NCBI GenBank assembly: GCA_964450125.1
Contig: CAYVDO010000001.1
Location: forward strand, 12,905-76,904
Direction: 5' to 3'
DNA from: JADJOY01 sp964450125
GTDB taxonomy: Bacteria > JADJOY01
DNA: 64,000 bases
The notes under the pieces are model-generated. The model was not told the DNA's origin and made no database searches. It saw only the letters and a program-made list of their open reading frames with translations. Below are positions 25,785 to 33,510 of the stretch, piece by piece. The translations under genes were made by a program, and so were the position numbers. The number at the start of each line of letters is the position of its first letter. Positions within the stretch are counted from its first letter, which is position 1.

Positions 25785-27674
25785 TCAGGTCGCAGGCCGT
25801 CCGGTGCACGCCGCCAGATCGAGCCGCTCGGTCATCGGGGGGGCGGCGCCCTCCATCTTCGACAGGAACGGCACCAGCTCGCGCTCGTCCAGCGTCTCGC
25901 GGCTCAGCAGCGCGCTGGCGCTCGCTTCGAGGACGTCCCGTCGCGCTTCGAGGATGGCGCGCGCCCGCTCGAACGAGGTGCGCACGATCCCGCGCACCGC
26001 GCAGTCGATCTCGCGGGCCGTCTCCTCGCTGTAGTTCCGGCCCTGCATCGCGATCGCGGCCGGGCCGAGGAAGCCTTGTGGCTCGCGGTCGTAAACGACG
26101 TGTCCCAGCTCGGGGACCATGCCGAAGCGGGTGACCATGCTGCGCGCGATGTCGGTGGCGCGGGCCAGGTCGTCCGCTGCGCCGGTGGAGAGGTGTCCGA
26201 ACACCAGGTGCTCGGCGGCGCGTCCGCCCAACAGCACCGCCATCTTGCCCTCGAGCTCCTCGCGGGTCATGAGGAACCGGTCCTCGGTGGGGCGCTGGAT
26301 CGTGTAGCCGAGCGCTCCGATGCCGCGCGGGATGATCGAAACCTTGTGCACCGCGTCGCTGCCCGGCTGCGCGGCGGCGACCAGCGCGTGGCCCATCTCG
26401 TGGTACGCGACGACCTTGCGCTCGCGCGGGTTGAGCAGGCGGTTCTTCTTCTCGAGGCCTGCGACGATGCGCTCGATGGCGGCGGTGAAGTCCGCCATCG
26501 ACACGGTCTCGGACTTCCGGCGCGTCGCGACCAGCGCCGCCTCGTTGACGAGGTTGGCGAGGTCGGCGCCTGTGAACCCCGGCGTGAGCTGCGCCACTTG
26601 GTCGGGGTCGAGGTCGGCCGCAGCGACGATCTTCTTCAGGTGGACGCGCAGGATCTGCGCGCGTCCCACGCGGTCGGGGCGGTCGACCAGCACCTGGCGA
26701 TCGAAGCGGCCGGCCCGCAACAGCGCCGGATCGAGGATCTCGGGGCGGTTGGTCGCAGCCAACAGCACGATGCCCGAGGCCGGATCGAAACCGTCCATCT
26801 CGACGAGAAGCTGGTTGAGCGTCTGCTCCTTTTCGTCGTGCCCCCCGAGCATGCCCCCCGCATTACGTGCGCGGCCGAGGGCGTCGAGCTCGTCGACGAA
26901 GATGATGCACGGCGCCTGCTGGCGCGCCTGCTCGAAGAGATCGCGTACCCGCGCCGCGCCGACGCCCACGAACATCTCCACGAACTCGGAGCCGCTGATC
27001 GAGAAGAACGGCACGCCAGCCTCACCGGCGACGGCACGCGCGAGCAGCGTCTTGCCGGTGCCGGGAGGACCGACCAGCAGCACGCCCTTGGGCATGCGCG
27101 CGCCGAGGCGGCCGTGGTCCTTGGGCTCGCGCAGGAACGCCACGATCTCCTCGAGCTCGACCCTGGCCTCGTCGACGCCCGCGACGTCACGGAAGGTGAC
27201 CTTCGTGTCGGTCTCGACGTAGACCTTGGCCTTGCTCTTGCCGATCGAGAGCAGCCCGCCGCCCGCGCCCATCTTGCCGGCGAATCGCTTCATGATGAAC
27301 GCCCACACGCCAAAGAAGACCAGCACGGGCACGATCCACGACAAGAGCGTAGGCAAGAGCCGGCTTTCGATGCGCGCCGAGTAGGTGACGCCGTGCTTGC
27401 TCAGCTCCTGCGACAGGTCGGTCTCGACGCGCGTGGTCACGAACCGGCGCTTCGCCACCGGTGCCGACTCCTTCATCTCGCCTTGGATCGTGTCGGTGCC
27501 GATCACCACCTCTTTGACGTGCCCCTCACGCAGCCGTTGCTCGAACTCGCTGTACGGAATCGGCTCCACGAACTGGGATTGCATCCAGACATCGTGGATC
27601 GTGACGATGCCCAGCGCGGCGATCAGGAAGTACACGACGTTGAAGCGGACGCTCTTGGGGTTCATCGGGGACAT
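25785..27674 (-). CDS. ftsH: FtsH-type ATP-dependent zinc metalloprotease
   Basis: A 629-residue membrane-bound AAA+ protease that degrades damaged membrane proteins. An N-terminal helix (VVYFLIAALGIVTI), a periplasmic domain and a second helix (WIVPVLVFFGVWAFIM) lead to the AAA module. It has Walker A GPPGTGKT near 206, Walker B IIFVDELDAL, SRH RPEILDPALLRAGRFDRQ, and zinc site HEMGH near 426. The periplasmic text PYSEFEQRLREGHVKEVVIG resembles FtsH copies found in transferable stress-tolerance loci, so this may be a second, stress-specific FtsH. It follows raiA by 38 bases and precedes two antiporters and terC. Confidence 0.95.
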   Translation of the reverse strand: MSPMNPKSVRFNVVYFLIAALGIVTIHDVWMQSQFVEPIPYSEFEQRLREGHVKEVVIGTDTIQGEMKESAPVAKRRFVTTRVETDLSQELSKHGVTYSARIESRLLPTLLSWIVPVLVFFGVWAFIMKRFAGKMGAGGGLLSIGKSKAKVYVETDTKVTFRDVAGVDEARVELEEIVAFLREPKDHGRLGARMPKGVLLVGPPGTGKTLLARAVAGEAGVPFFSISGSEFVEMFVGVGAARVRDLFEQARQQAPCIIFVDELDALGRARNAGGMLGGHDEKEQTLNQLLVEMDGFDPASGIVLLAATNRPEILDPALLRAGRFDRQVLVDRPDRVGRAQILRVHLKKIVAAADLDPDQVAQLTPGFTGADLANLVNEAALVATRRKSETVSMADFTAAIERIVAGLEKKNRLLNPRERKVVAYHEMGHALVAAAQPGSDAVHKVSIIPRGIGALGYTIQRPTEDRFLMTREELEGKMAVLLGGRAAEHLVFGHLSTGAADDLARATDIARSMVTRFGMVPELGHVVYDREPQGFLGPAAIAMQGRNYSEETAREIDCAVRGIVRTSFERARAILEARRDVLEASASALLSRETLDERELVPFLSKMEGAAPPMTERLDLAACTGRPAT

Positions 27675-27712
27675 CTTCGTGCTCCGGTTGGCTGGTGATG
27701 TTCGGATCGAGC

Positions 27713-28051
27713 TCAGCGGGCCGCGCTCGCCTTCGCGCGTGTAGTGCGGGGCTCGCGGCTCAGCGAGCGCGCCACCGCGCGCCCGGCGCGATCCGCGGCG
27801 TCGGAGATCGCCGCATAGAGGTCCGTGTGGCGGGTCTCGATGTGGACGTCGCGGGGGGCGTCCAGCCGGACCTCGAGGCGGCAGGTCTTGTCGACGCCGC
27901 CGCGCTCGGGACCGTTCGAGTCGCCGATCGACACGCGCACGGCGCGCACGCGCTCGTCGAAGCGACCGAGCGCGAAGTGCAGACGGCGCTCGGTGTGCAC
28001 CCGAATGGCTTCGGTCGGCTCGATTCCTCGGTCTCGGATCTCGACTCGCAC
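27713..28051 (-). CDS. HPF/RaiA-family ribosome-associated protein
   Basis: A 112-residue short ribosome-hibernation factor-like protein (EAIRVHTERRLHFALGRFDERV, CRLEVRLDAPRDVHIET, DLYAAISDAADRAGRAVARSL). GTG 28051 is chosen because GGGAGG lies 6 bases upstream and the family starts MRVEIRDRG; the longer open frame would begin in the AT-rich promoter region. It heads the operon with ftsH and ion exchangers, linking translation arrest with membrane quality control. It lacks the long C-terminal domain of long HPF. Confidence 0.85.
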   Translation of the reverse strand: MRVEIRDRGIEPTEAIRVHTERRLHFALGRFDERVRAVRVSIGDSNGPERGGVDKTCRLEVRLDAPRDVHIETRHTDLYAAISDAADRAGRAVARSLSREPRTTRAKASAAR

Positions 28052-28063
28052 GGGGCCCTCCCT

Positions 28064-28160
28064 TCGGTGATTAAGGTTCGTACGTCGGTGATTTCCGATG
28101 CGCGGCGGCAACCTATGGATCGAGCCAGACATCCACAAATAGAAAGTTTGGCTCTGTCAA
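28064..28160 (-). promoter_or_regulatory. Regulatory region of the raiA-ftsH operon
   Basis: The divergent gap 28052-28241 is clearly more AT-rich than its surroundings. On the minus strand TTGACA stands at 28155-28160, but the -10 match is poor at 16-18 bases. Nearer the gene the 9-mer TCGGTGATT (plus-strand reading) occurs twice, at 28064-28072 and 28085-28093. The copies are 21 bases apart, two helical turns, so one regulator could bind both. A heat-shock or stress regulator is an inference only. Confidence 0.4.
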
Positions 28161-28241
28161 ATCGAAATAAACGATGGCTGCCGTCCAGCGCCGAATTGGA
28201 CTACGCCGTCGAAGCTGCTTCACTCTCGGACGAGGTCGACG

Positions 28242-28622
28242 ATGCCCTGGGACCTGAGCGTTCACACCGATTCGCGCTTCGTCGTGGTGCGCTTCGTGGG
28301 AAATGTTCCGCCCGCGGAGCTTCGTGCAGCTCTCGACGCCACGATCGTAGCGATGCAGAGCTGCGGCACGGAGGCCTGTCTGGGAGATTGCAGCGAGCTC
28401 CAAGGCGGCCATTCCATCGTCGACCTCTATGGTCTCGTCGAGGTCCTCGCGGCGCGATGGTCTGGCCCGCTCGAGGAGGCGGTGTTGATGCCGCAGCGGG
28501 CGGAAGGTCAGGAGGACGTGCGCTTCTGGGAGAACGCGTGCGTGAATCGGGGCTTGAACGTGCGTGTCTTCGCAGATCGCGCCAGCGCTGTCGCTTGGCT
28601 GAGCGATTCGGCATCTGGCTGA
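28242..28622 (+). CDS. STAS/SpoIIAA-like small protein
   Basis: A 126-residue protein with the SpoIIAA-like pattern: DLSVHTDSRFVVVRFVGNVP, CLGDCSELQGGHSIVDLYGL and a helix-strand end (NVRVFADRASAVAWLSDS). The family is often involved in protein-protein or lipid binding; no partner gene is adjacent. An AGG-type ribosome site precedes ATG 28242. It is divergent from the raiA operon across about 190 bases and is followed closely by a DUF3303-like gene. Confidence 0.75.
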   Translation: MPWDLSVHTDSRFVVVRFVGNVPPAELRAALDATIVAMQSCGTEACLGDCSELQGGHSIVDLYGLVEVLAARWSGPLEEAVLMPQRAEGQEDVRFWENACVNRGLNVRVFADRASAVAWLSDSASG

Positions 28623-28654
28623 GAGGCGCGGCTCGTGCGAGCTCGGAGGTGTGC

Positions 28655-28927
28655 GTGCTCTTTCTCGTGATCGAGCATTTCCGCGGCGGTGACCCGGTGC
28701 CCGTCTGCGCTCGCTTCCGCGAGCACGGGCGAATGGCTCCCGAGGGATTGGCGTACCTCGGAAGCTGGGTGACGGAGGATCTCCGGCGCTGCTACCAGGT
28801 CATGGAATGCGACGATCCCGCATTCCTCGAGGACTGGATGGATGCGTGGAGGGACCTGGTCGAGTTCGAAGTGGTGCCCGTGCTCGCGTCCGCGCAAGCC
28901 GCGGCCGTGGTCGCCGAGCGCGGGTAG
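28655..28927 (+). CDS. DUF3303-family small protein
   Basis: A 90-residue protein reading VLFLVIEHFRGGDPVPVCARF, LGSWVTEDLRRCYQVMECDD and FLEDWMDAWRDLVEFEVVPV, the pattern of the DUF3303 ferredoxin-like (dimeric alpha-beta barrel) family. GTG 28655 is preferred over GTG 28649 because GGAGG at 28645-28649 leaves a 5-base spacer. Function is unknown. It lies 32 bases after the STAS-like gene and about 48 bases before the nhaR-like gene. Confidence 0.75.
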   Translation: MLFLVIEHFRGGDPVPVCARFREHGRMAPEGLAYLGSWVTEDLRRCYQVMECDDPAFLEDWMDAWRDLVEFEVVPVLASAQAAAVVAERG

Positions 28928-28975
28928 TCGCCGCGGCGCCGGCACGCGCAGCGGGATCGAGTAGGCTCTCGCGCG

Positions 28976-29875
28976 ATGGAATGGCTCAACTACCACCACT
29001 TGCTCTACTTCTGGGTGGTTGCTCGCGAAGGCAGCATCGCCAAAGCGACGCGCGAGCTGCGTCTGGCGCAGCCCACCATCAGTGGCCAGTTGCGGATGCT
29101 GGAGCGCTCTCTCGGCACCAAGCTCCTGCGCCGCGAAGGGCGCGGGCTGGTGCTCACGGACATGGGACAGATCGTGTATCGCTACGCCGACGAGATCTTC
29201 TCCATCGGCCGCGAGCTCATCGACACGATCAAGGATCGTCCGACCGGCCGGCCGTTGCGGTTCACGGTGGGAATCGCCGACGCGATTCCCAAGCTGGTCG
29301 CATATCGCCTCATCGAAGCGGCGCTCAAGCTCCCGGAGCCGGTGGCGCTGGTGTGTCGCGAGGATCAACCGGAACGGTTGCTCGGGCAGCTCGCGCTCCA
29401 CGAGCTCGACTTGGTGATCTCCGATGGCCCGCTGCCGGCGGGTGTGAGTGTGCGTGCTTTCAATCACTTGTTGGGTGAGTGCGGCGTGGCGTTTCATGCC
29501 GCGCCGGAGCTCGCGAAGAAGCTGCGCAAGGGATTTCCGCGGTCGCTTCACGGCGCACCGATGCTCATGCCGAGTGAGCACACCAGCCTGCGGCGCGCGC
29601 TGGAGCAATGGTTCGACGCGCTCGGGATTCGGCCGCGTACGGTGGCCGAGTTCGACGACACCGCACTGCTCAAGACCTTCGGTCAGTCGGGATTGGGTGT
29701 GTTTCCAGTGTCGCAGGTGATCGAGAACGAGGCGATGAGGCAGTACGGCTCGCGGCGGATCGGTGCCACCGACGACGTGCGCGAACGCTTCTACGCAATC
29801 TCGGCGGAGCGCAGGCTCAAGCACCCGGCGGTGGTTGCGATCTGCGATCTCGCCCGCGAGAAGCTGTTCGGCTGA
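28976..29875 (+). CDS. nhaR: NhaR-like LysR-family transcription regulator
   Basis: A 299-residue LysR-type activator. The N-terminal winged helix-turn-helix reads MEWLNYHHLLYFWVVAREGS and IAKATRELRLAQPTISGQLR. The text LGVFPVSQVIENEAMRQYGS in the effector domain is typical of NhaR, which activates the sodium/proton antiporter gene nhaA in enterobacteria. No nhaA adjoins it here. The antiporter operon a few genes away on the other strand is a possible target, but that is inference. The quinone-reductase-like gene starts 22 bases downstream. Confidence 0.88.
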   Translation: MEWLNYHHLLYFWVVAREGSIAKATRELRLAQPTISGQLRMLERSLGTKLLRREGRGLVLTDMGQIVYRYADEIFSIGRELIDTIKDRPTGRPLRFTVGIADAIPKLVAYRLIEAALKLPEPVALVCREDQPERLLGQLALHELDLVISDGPLPAGVSVRAFNHLLGECGVAFHAAPELAKKLRKGFPRSLHGAPMLMPSEHTSLRRALEQWFDALGIRPRTVAEFDDTALLKTFGQSGLGVFPVSQVIENEAMRQYGSRRIGATDDVRERFYAISAERRLKHPAVVAICDLAREKLFG

Positions 29876-29897
29876 CGCCGGACACGGCGGGGCGCGG

Positions 29898-30938
29898 ATG
29901 GCGGTGAAGCGAGTGGTGGTCCGCCGTCCCGGGGCTTGGGACCGGCTCGAGGTGGAGCAGGCGAACTCCGCTCCGGTCGGCGCCGGCGACGTGCGCATCG
30001 CGGTGGCTGCCGCAGGTGTCAACTTCGCGGACGTCGCGGTGCGGATGGGGCTCTACTCGTCCGCGAAGAAATACGTCGGCTGGCCGATCACGCCGGGATT
30101 CGAGGTGGCAGGGCGCGTCGCCGAGCTCGGTGCCGGCGTCTCCGATCTCGTCGTCGGCGACGAGGTCGTCGCCGCCACGCGTTTCGGCGGTTACGCGAGC
30201 GAGCTGGTGGTTCCGCGTCACCAGGTGTGGCGGCGGCCGTCGCGAATCGAGGCGCTGCGCGCCGCCGGGTTCCCCGCGGTGGCAGCCACCGCGTATTTCG
30301 CGCTCTTCGATCTCGTGCACCCGCGCGCTGGCGACACGCTGCTGATCCACTCCGCCGCAGGGGGCGTGGGCGGGATGTTGGTTCAGCTCGGCAAGCTCGC
30401 GGGTACTCGCGTGATCGGTGTGGTGGGGGCGAGCCACAAGGTGGAAATCGTCCGTGATCTGGGTGCCGATGCTGTGATCGACAGGAGCCATGTCGATCTG
30501 TGGAGCGAGGCCCGCCGTCTCAGCCCGCGCGGCTACGACGCGATCTTCGACGCCAACGGCGTCGCTACGCTGGCCGAGAGCTATCGACACTTGGCGGCTC
30601 CGGGGAAGCTCGTGGTCTATGGATTCGCCACGATGCTGCCGCGCGGTGGCGGCCGGCCGAGCTATCCGAAATTGGCGTGGGATTGGTTGCGCACGCCGCG
30701 CTTCGATCCACTCGACATGACCACCCGGAACCGCAGCGTCCTCGCCTTCAACCTCTCGTATCTCTTCGACGAACACGAGCGCTTGGCGGCGGGCATGGTC
30801 AAGCTCTTGGAATGGCTCGATTCGGGCGCGATCCGTGCGCCATCCGTCACGGCTTTCCCGCTCGAGCGCGTGGACGACGCGCACCGCGCGCTCGAGTCGG
30901 GCAACACCACCGGCAAGCTGGTGCTCACGATGGGATGA
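29898..30938 (+). CDS. Zinc-independent medium-chain reductase (quinone oxidoreductase-like)
   Basis: A 346-residue NADPH-binding protein. Marks are VAAAGVNFADVAVRMGLY near the N-terminus, PGFEVAGRVAELGAGV, and the dinucleotide site HSAAGGVGGMLVQLGKLAG. The phrases VVYGFATMLPRGGGRPS and LEWLDSGAIR match the VAT-1/quinone oxidoreductase branch without catalytic zinc ligands. It may reduce quinones or enones. The start ATG 29898 sits 22 bases after nhaR. The stop faces the osmC-like stop. Confidence 0.88.
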   Translation: MAVKRVVVRRPGAWDRLEVEQANSAPVGAGDVRIAVAAAGVNFADVAVRMGLYSSAKKYVGWPITPGFEVAGRVAELGAGVSDLVVGDEVVAATRFGGYASELVVPRHQVWRRPSRIEALRAAGFPAVAATAYFALFDLVHPRAGDTLLIHSAAGGVGGMLVQLGKLAGTRVIGVVGASHKVEIVRDLGADAVIDRSHVDLWSEARRLSPRGYDAIFDANGVATLAESYRHLAAPGKLVVYGFATMLPRGGGRPSYPKLAWDWLRTPRFDPLDMTTRNRSVLAFNLSYLFDEHERLAAGMVKLLEWLDSGAIRAPSVTAFPLERVDDAHRALESGNTTGKLVLTMG

Positions 30939-30957
30939 ACCTCGCGCGTGGGGGTGC

Positions 30958-31383
30958 TCAGACTTCGATCGTCGCTTCCAATGAGATCTCGACGTTCAGT
31001 GCACGGGAGACGACGCACCCAGCCTTCGCTCCTTCGACGATCGCGCGCACTTTGTCGGCATCGCCGCCTGGCACTCGGACCGTGGCGCTCAGGTGGCTCC
31101 TCGTGATGGTCGGTCTTCCTTCGACGGGCTCCATCGTGATGGTGCAGGCCGCGTCGACGCTCCCGGGCGCGAAGCCCGCGCGTTCGAGCTCGGCAGAAGT
31201 CGCCATCGCGAAGCATCCCGCGTGTGCCGCTGCGATCAGCTCCTCGGGATTGGTGCCGCGTTCGTCGCCGAAGCGGGTGACGAAGGAGTAGGGCGTGCTG
31301 GTGAGCACGCCGCTGTCGCTCGCGAGGGTGCCTTTGCCGGTCTTGAGCCCGCCGGTCCACGTCGCTGAGGCCTTGCGTTTCAT
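30958..31383 (-). CDS. OsmC/Ohr-family hydroperoxide reductase-like protein
   Basis: A 141-residue OsmC-type thiol peroxidase. The two redox cysteines are in HAGCFAMAT and AGCVVSRAL, and the N-terminal MKRKASATWTGGLKTGKGTL plus PYSFVTRFGDERGTNPEELI are characteristic of the YhfA/OsmC type. It probably reduces organic hydroperoxides in the cytosol. An inverted repeat (CGCTGCGC at 31452-31459 with GCGCAGCG at 31469-31476) lies about 70 bases upstream and may be an operator or a hairpin. Confidence 0.92.
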   Translation of the reverse strand: MKRKASATWTGGLKTGKGTLASDSGVLTSTPYSFVTRFGDERGTNPEELIAAAHAGCFAMATSAELERAGFAPGSVDAACTITMEPVEGRPTITRSHLSATVRVPGGDADKVRAIVEGAKAGCVVSRALNVEISLEATIEV

Positions 31384-31451
31384 GGGGATTTCCTCGCTCG
31401 TTGCGCGTCCGTCGTGGTGGGCGCGTTGGTTGGGGTGAGCGAGAAGTTACA

Positions 31452-31476
31452 CGCTGCGCGTCGCGACGGCGCAGCG
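31452..31476. repeat. Inverted repeat upstream of the osmC-like gene
   Basis: CGCTGCGC and GCGCAGCG form an 8-base perfect palindrome around a 9-base GTCGCGACG centre, itself partly palindromic. It could be a protein site for osmC control or the end of the small gene transcript. Confidence 0.4.
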
Positions 31477-31588
31477 CGTGGGAGCAGGGCCGCGTCCGCA
31501 CGCGCGGCGCGAGCACGTCGTCTACGATTCGGACGACGGAACGGATCCGCGTTCCGCTATCGAAGGGGGAATCGCGCGACGATCGCGC

Positions 31589-31792
31589 TCACGCGGCGTC
31601 GCGGGAGCGAAAGCGAGCGTAGGTCGCGGGGGCGGACACGGCCATCTGCACGCACCAACCTGGATTCTCGTCGGCGGGGGTCGGCGTGTAGACCGTGGCG
31701 GTGCTCGCCCGGCGCGCGAGCGCCTCGAGCTCGTGCGCTCGCGCCTCAAGCTCGTGCTCGGTGCATCGAACCCGGAAACGATACGTGTGCAT
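31589..31792 (-). CDS. Small protein of unknown function (67 residues)
   Basis: I do not recognise this gene. It begins MHTYRFRVRCTEHELEARAH, has an Ala/Glu-rich helix, and ends near AVSAPATYARFRSRDAA. A strong ribosome site, GGAGGTGA, lies 6 bases before ATG 31792, which argues that it is real. A GTG nine bases upstream is the alternative start but would overlap that site. It is divergent from the zinc-finger-like gene at 31936, and its stop lies 205 bases from the osmC start. Confidence 0.6.
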   Translation of the reverse strand: MHTYRFRVRCTEHELEARAHELEALARRASTATVYTPTPADENPGWCVQMAVSAPATYARFRSRDAA

Positions 31793-31935
31793 TCGACTCA
31801 CCTCCGAGGGGGGGGCTGCATCGAAGGGTCGATCGAGGCGAGTCGGGCGTTACGCGGCGGATTCCATGCGATGTGCGTAACGATCGTCGCGCCCGCTCGA
31901 CGGTGTGAGAAAGGGTACCCGCGAAAGGAATCGCC

Positions 31936-32226
31936 ATGCTCACCCAAACCCCACGCTCGCCATCTTCGCTACGCGCACACACCGCACCCCGGGCGCGTGA
32001 CCGGGACGAGTATTCGCCCTACGAGTGCGGTCTATGCGGCGACACCGTCGCGCGCGAGGAGTGGGTCGATCACCGCGATCTCGAGAATTTCGTGTTGCTC
32101 GAGATTCGACGGCTGCATCCGGAGTGGGTCGAGCACAACGGCGCGTGCCGGCGCTGCATCCGCGTGTATCGCTCGCTGGGTCGCGCGCACTCCACCCTGC
32201 GCCGGTGGTGGCGAAGGGTCGCCTGA
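31936..32226 (+). CDS. Small CxxC...CxxC (zinc-ribbon-like) protein
   Basis: A 96-residue protein, not recognised by name. It has two CxxC pairs, ECGLCGDTV and GACRRCIRVY, separated by a helix (VDHRDLENFVLLEIRRLHPEW), so it probably binds zinc. AAAGGAA precedes ATG 31936. The basic C-terminus (LRRWWRRVA) suggests nucleic-acid contact. It lies 70 bases upstream of the dehydrogenase gene. Confidence 0.65.
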   Translation: MLTQTPRSPSSLRAHTAPRARDRDEYSPYECGLCGDTVAREEWVDHRDLENFVLLEIRRLHPEWVEHNGACRRCIRVYRSLGRAHSTLRRWWRRVA

Positions 32227-32296
32227 TTCGTACCGAAACCGTCGTCGATCGAGCGTGCGCCGCGATTGGGTGCAGCGCCTCACGAGGAAACGCAGC

Positions 32297-33418
32297 ATGA
32301 GAGCCATCGCCGTGAAGCCTTCCAGCCGCGAGGTTGGGCTCGTCGATCACCCGGCGCCCCAGCTCGTGCGCCGCACCGACGTGAAACTCCAGATGCTCGA
32401 CGTCGGCGTGTGCGGAACCGATCGTGAGATCTGCGCATTCGACTACGGCACGCCTCCCACGGGATCGGAGCGGTTGGTGATCGGGCACGAGTCGCTCGGC
32501 CAAGTGATCGAGGTCGGCCCCGACGTGCGCGGGCTGAGCGAGGGCGATCTCGTGGTGCCGATGGTGCGACGCCCGTGCGCGCACGCCGACTGCGCTGGTT
32601 GCACCGCGGGGCGCCAGGACTTCTGCTTCACCGGCGAGTTCCAGGAGCGTGGCATCAAGGAGTGCCACGGCTTCATGACCGAGTACGTCGTGGACGACGC
32701 CACTTACATGAACGTGGTGCCGCGCTCGCTGCGCGAGGTCGCGGTGCTGGTCGAGCCGCTCACCATCGCCGAGAAGGCGCTGGAGCAGCTCGCGCACGTG
32801 CAAATGCGACTGCCCTGGGTGGTCTCCAAGGAACCGGGCGCGCCGATCGGCGCAGGCCACAAGGCCGTGGTGCTCGGCGCCGGTCCGGTGGGGCTTCTCG
32901 GCACGATGGCGCTGCTCGTCAACGGTTTCGAGACCTACGTGTACTCTCGCTCGAAGAAGCCCAACGACAAGGCCGATCTCGTCGAGTCGCTGGGCGCCAA
33001 GTACGTCGCGTCGGAAGATGTCGATGCCGAGGGGCTCGTTCGCACGGTGGGAAACATCGACCTCGTCTACGAGGCGGTGGGCGCGTCACAGATCTCGTTC
33101 GAGGTGATGAAGGTGCTCGGCACCAACGGCGTCTTCATCTTCACGGGAGTGCCCGGACGCAAGGCCCCGATCCAGGTGGACACCGATCTCTTGATGCGGA
33201 ACCTGGTGCTCAAGAATCAGGTGGTGTTCGGCACGGTCAACGCCGGCAAGCAGACCTTCCAGCACGCGATTCGCGATCTCGGAACCTTCGTCGAGCGCTT
33301 CCCCAGCGCCGTGCGTTCGCTCATCACCGGTCGCTACCCCGTGGAGGCGCATCGCGAGCTTCTCTTGGGGCGCGCGAGCGGTATCAAGAACGTGATCCAG
33401 TTCGCCGATCCGAGCTGA
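32297..33418 (+). CDS. Zinc-dependent medium-chain dehydrogenase, glucose 1-dehydrogenase-like
   Basis: A 373-residue MDR enzyme. It has catalytic zinc text VGVCGTDREICAFDYG and GHESLGQVIEVG, structural zinc cysteines in CAHADCAGCTAGRQDFC, and dinucleotide motif LGAGPVGLLGTMAL. The C-terminal AGKQTFQHAIRDL and GIKNVIQF are typical of the glucose dehydrogenase group, which oxidises aldoses with NAD(P). The exact sugar is unknown. The neighbouring transketolase and ligase genes are too far away for an operon. Confidence 0.88.
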   Translation: MRAIAVKPSSREVGLVDHPAPQLVRRTDVKLQMLDVGVCGTDREICAFDYGTPPTGSERLVIGHESLGQVIEVGPDVRGLSEGDLVVPMVRRPCAHADCAGCTAGRQDFCFTGEFQERGIKECHGFMTEYVVDDATYMNVVPRSLREVAVLVEPLTIAEKALEQLAHVQMRLPWVVSKEPGAPIGAGHKAVVLGAGPVGLLGTMALLVNGFETYVYSRSKKPNDKADLVESLGAKYVASEDVDAEGLVRTVGNIDLVYEAVGASQISFEVMKVLGTNGVFIFTGVPGRKAPIQVDTDLLMRNLVLKNQVVFGTVNAGKQTFQHAIRDLGTFVERFPSAVRSLITGRYPVEAHRELLLGRASGIKNVIQFADPS

Positions 33419-33480
33419 GCCCGGTCGTGGGATCGCGGGACGTCGCGACGACCGCCGTCGTCGGTCGTACATTGGAGTCC

Positions 33481-33510
33481 ATGTCGCGTCGAACCCGGTG
33501 CGTTCGATGA
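33481..33510 (+). other. Nine-codon leader-like reading frame
   Basis: An ATG at 33481 with GGAG upstream opens a nine-codon frame whose TGA overlaps the ATG at 33507 of the next gene (ATGA). This could couple translation or be a leader peptide. It could also be chance, or a frameshift at the true N-terminus. Confidence 0.35.
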
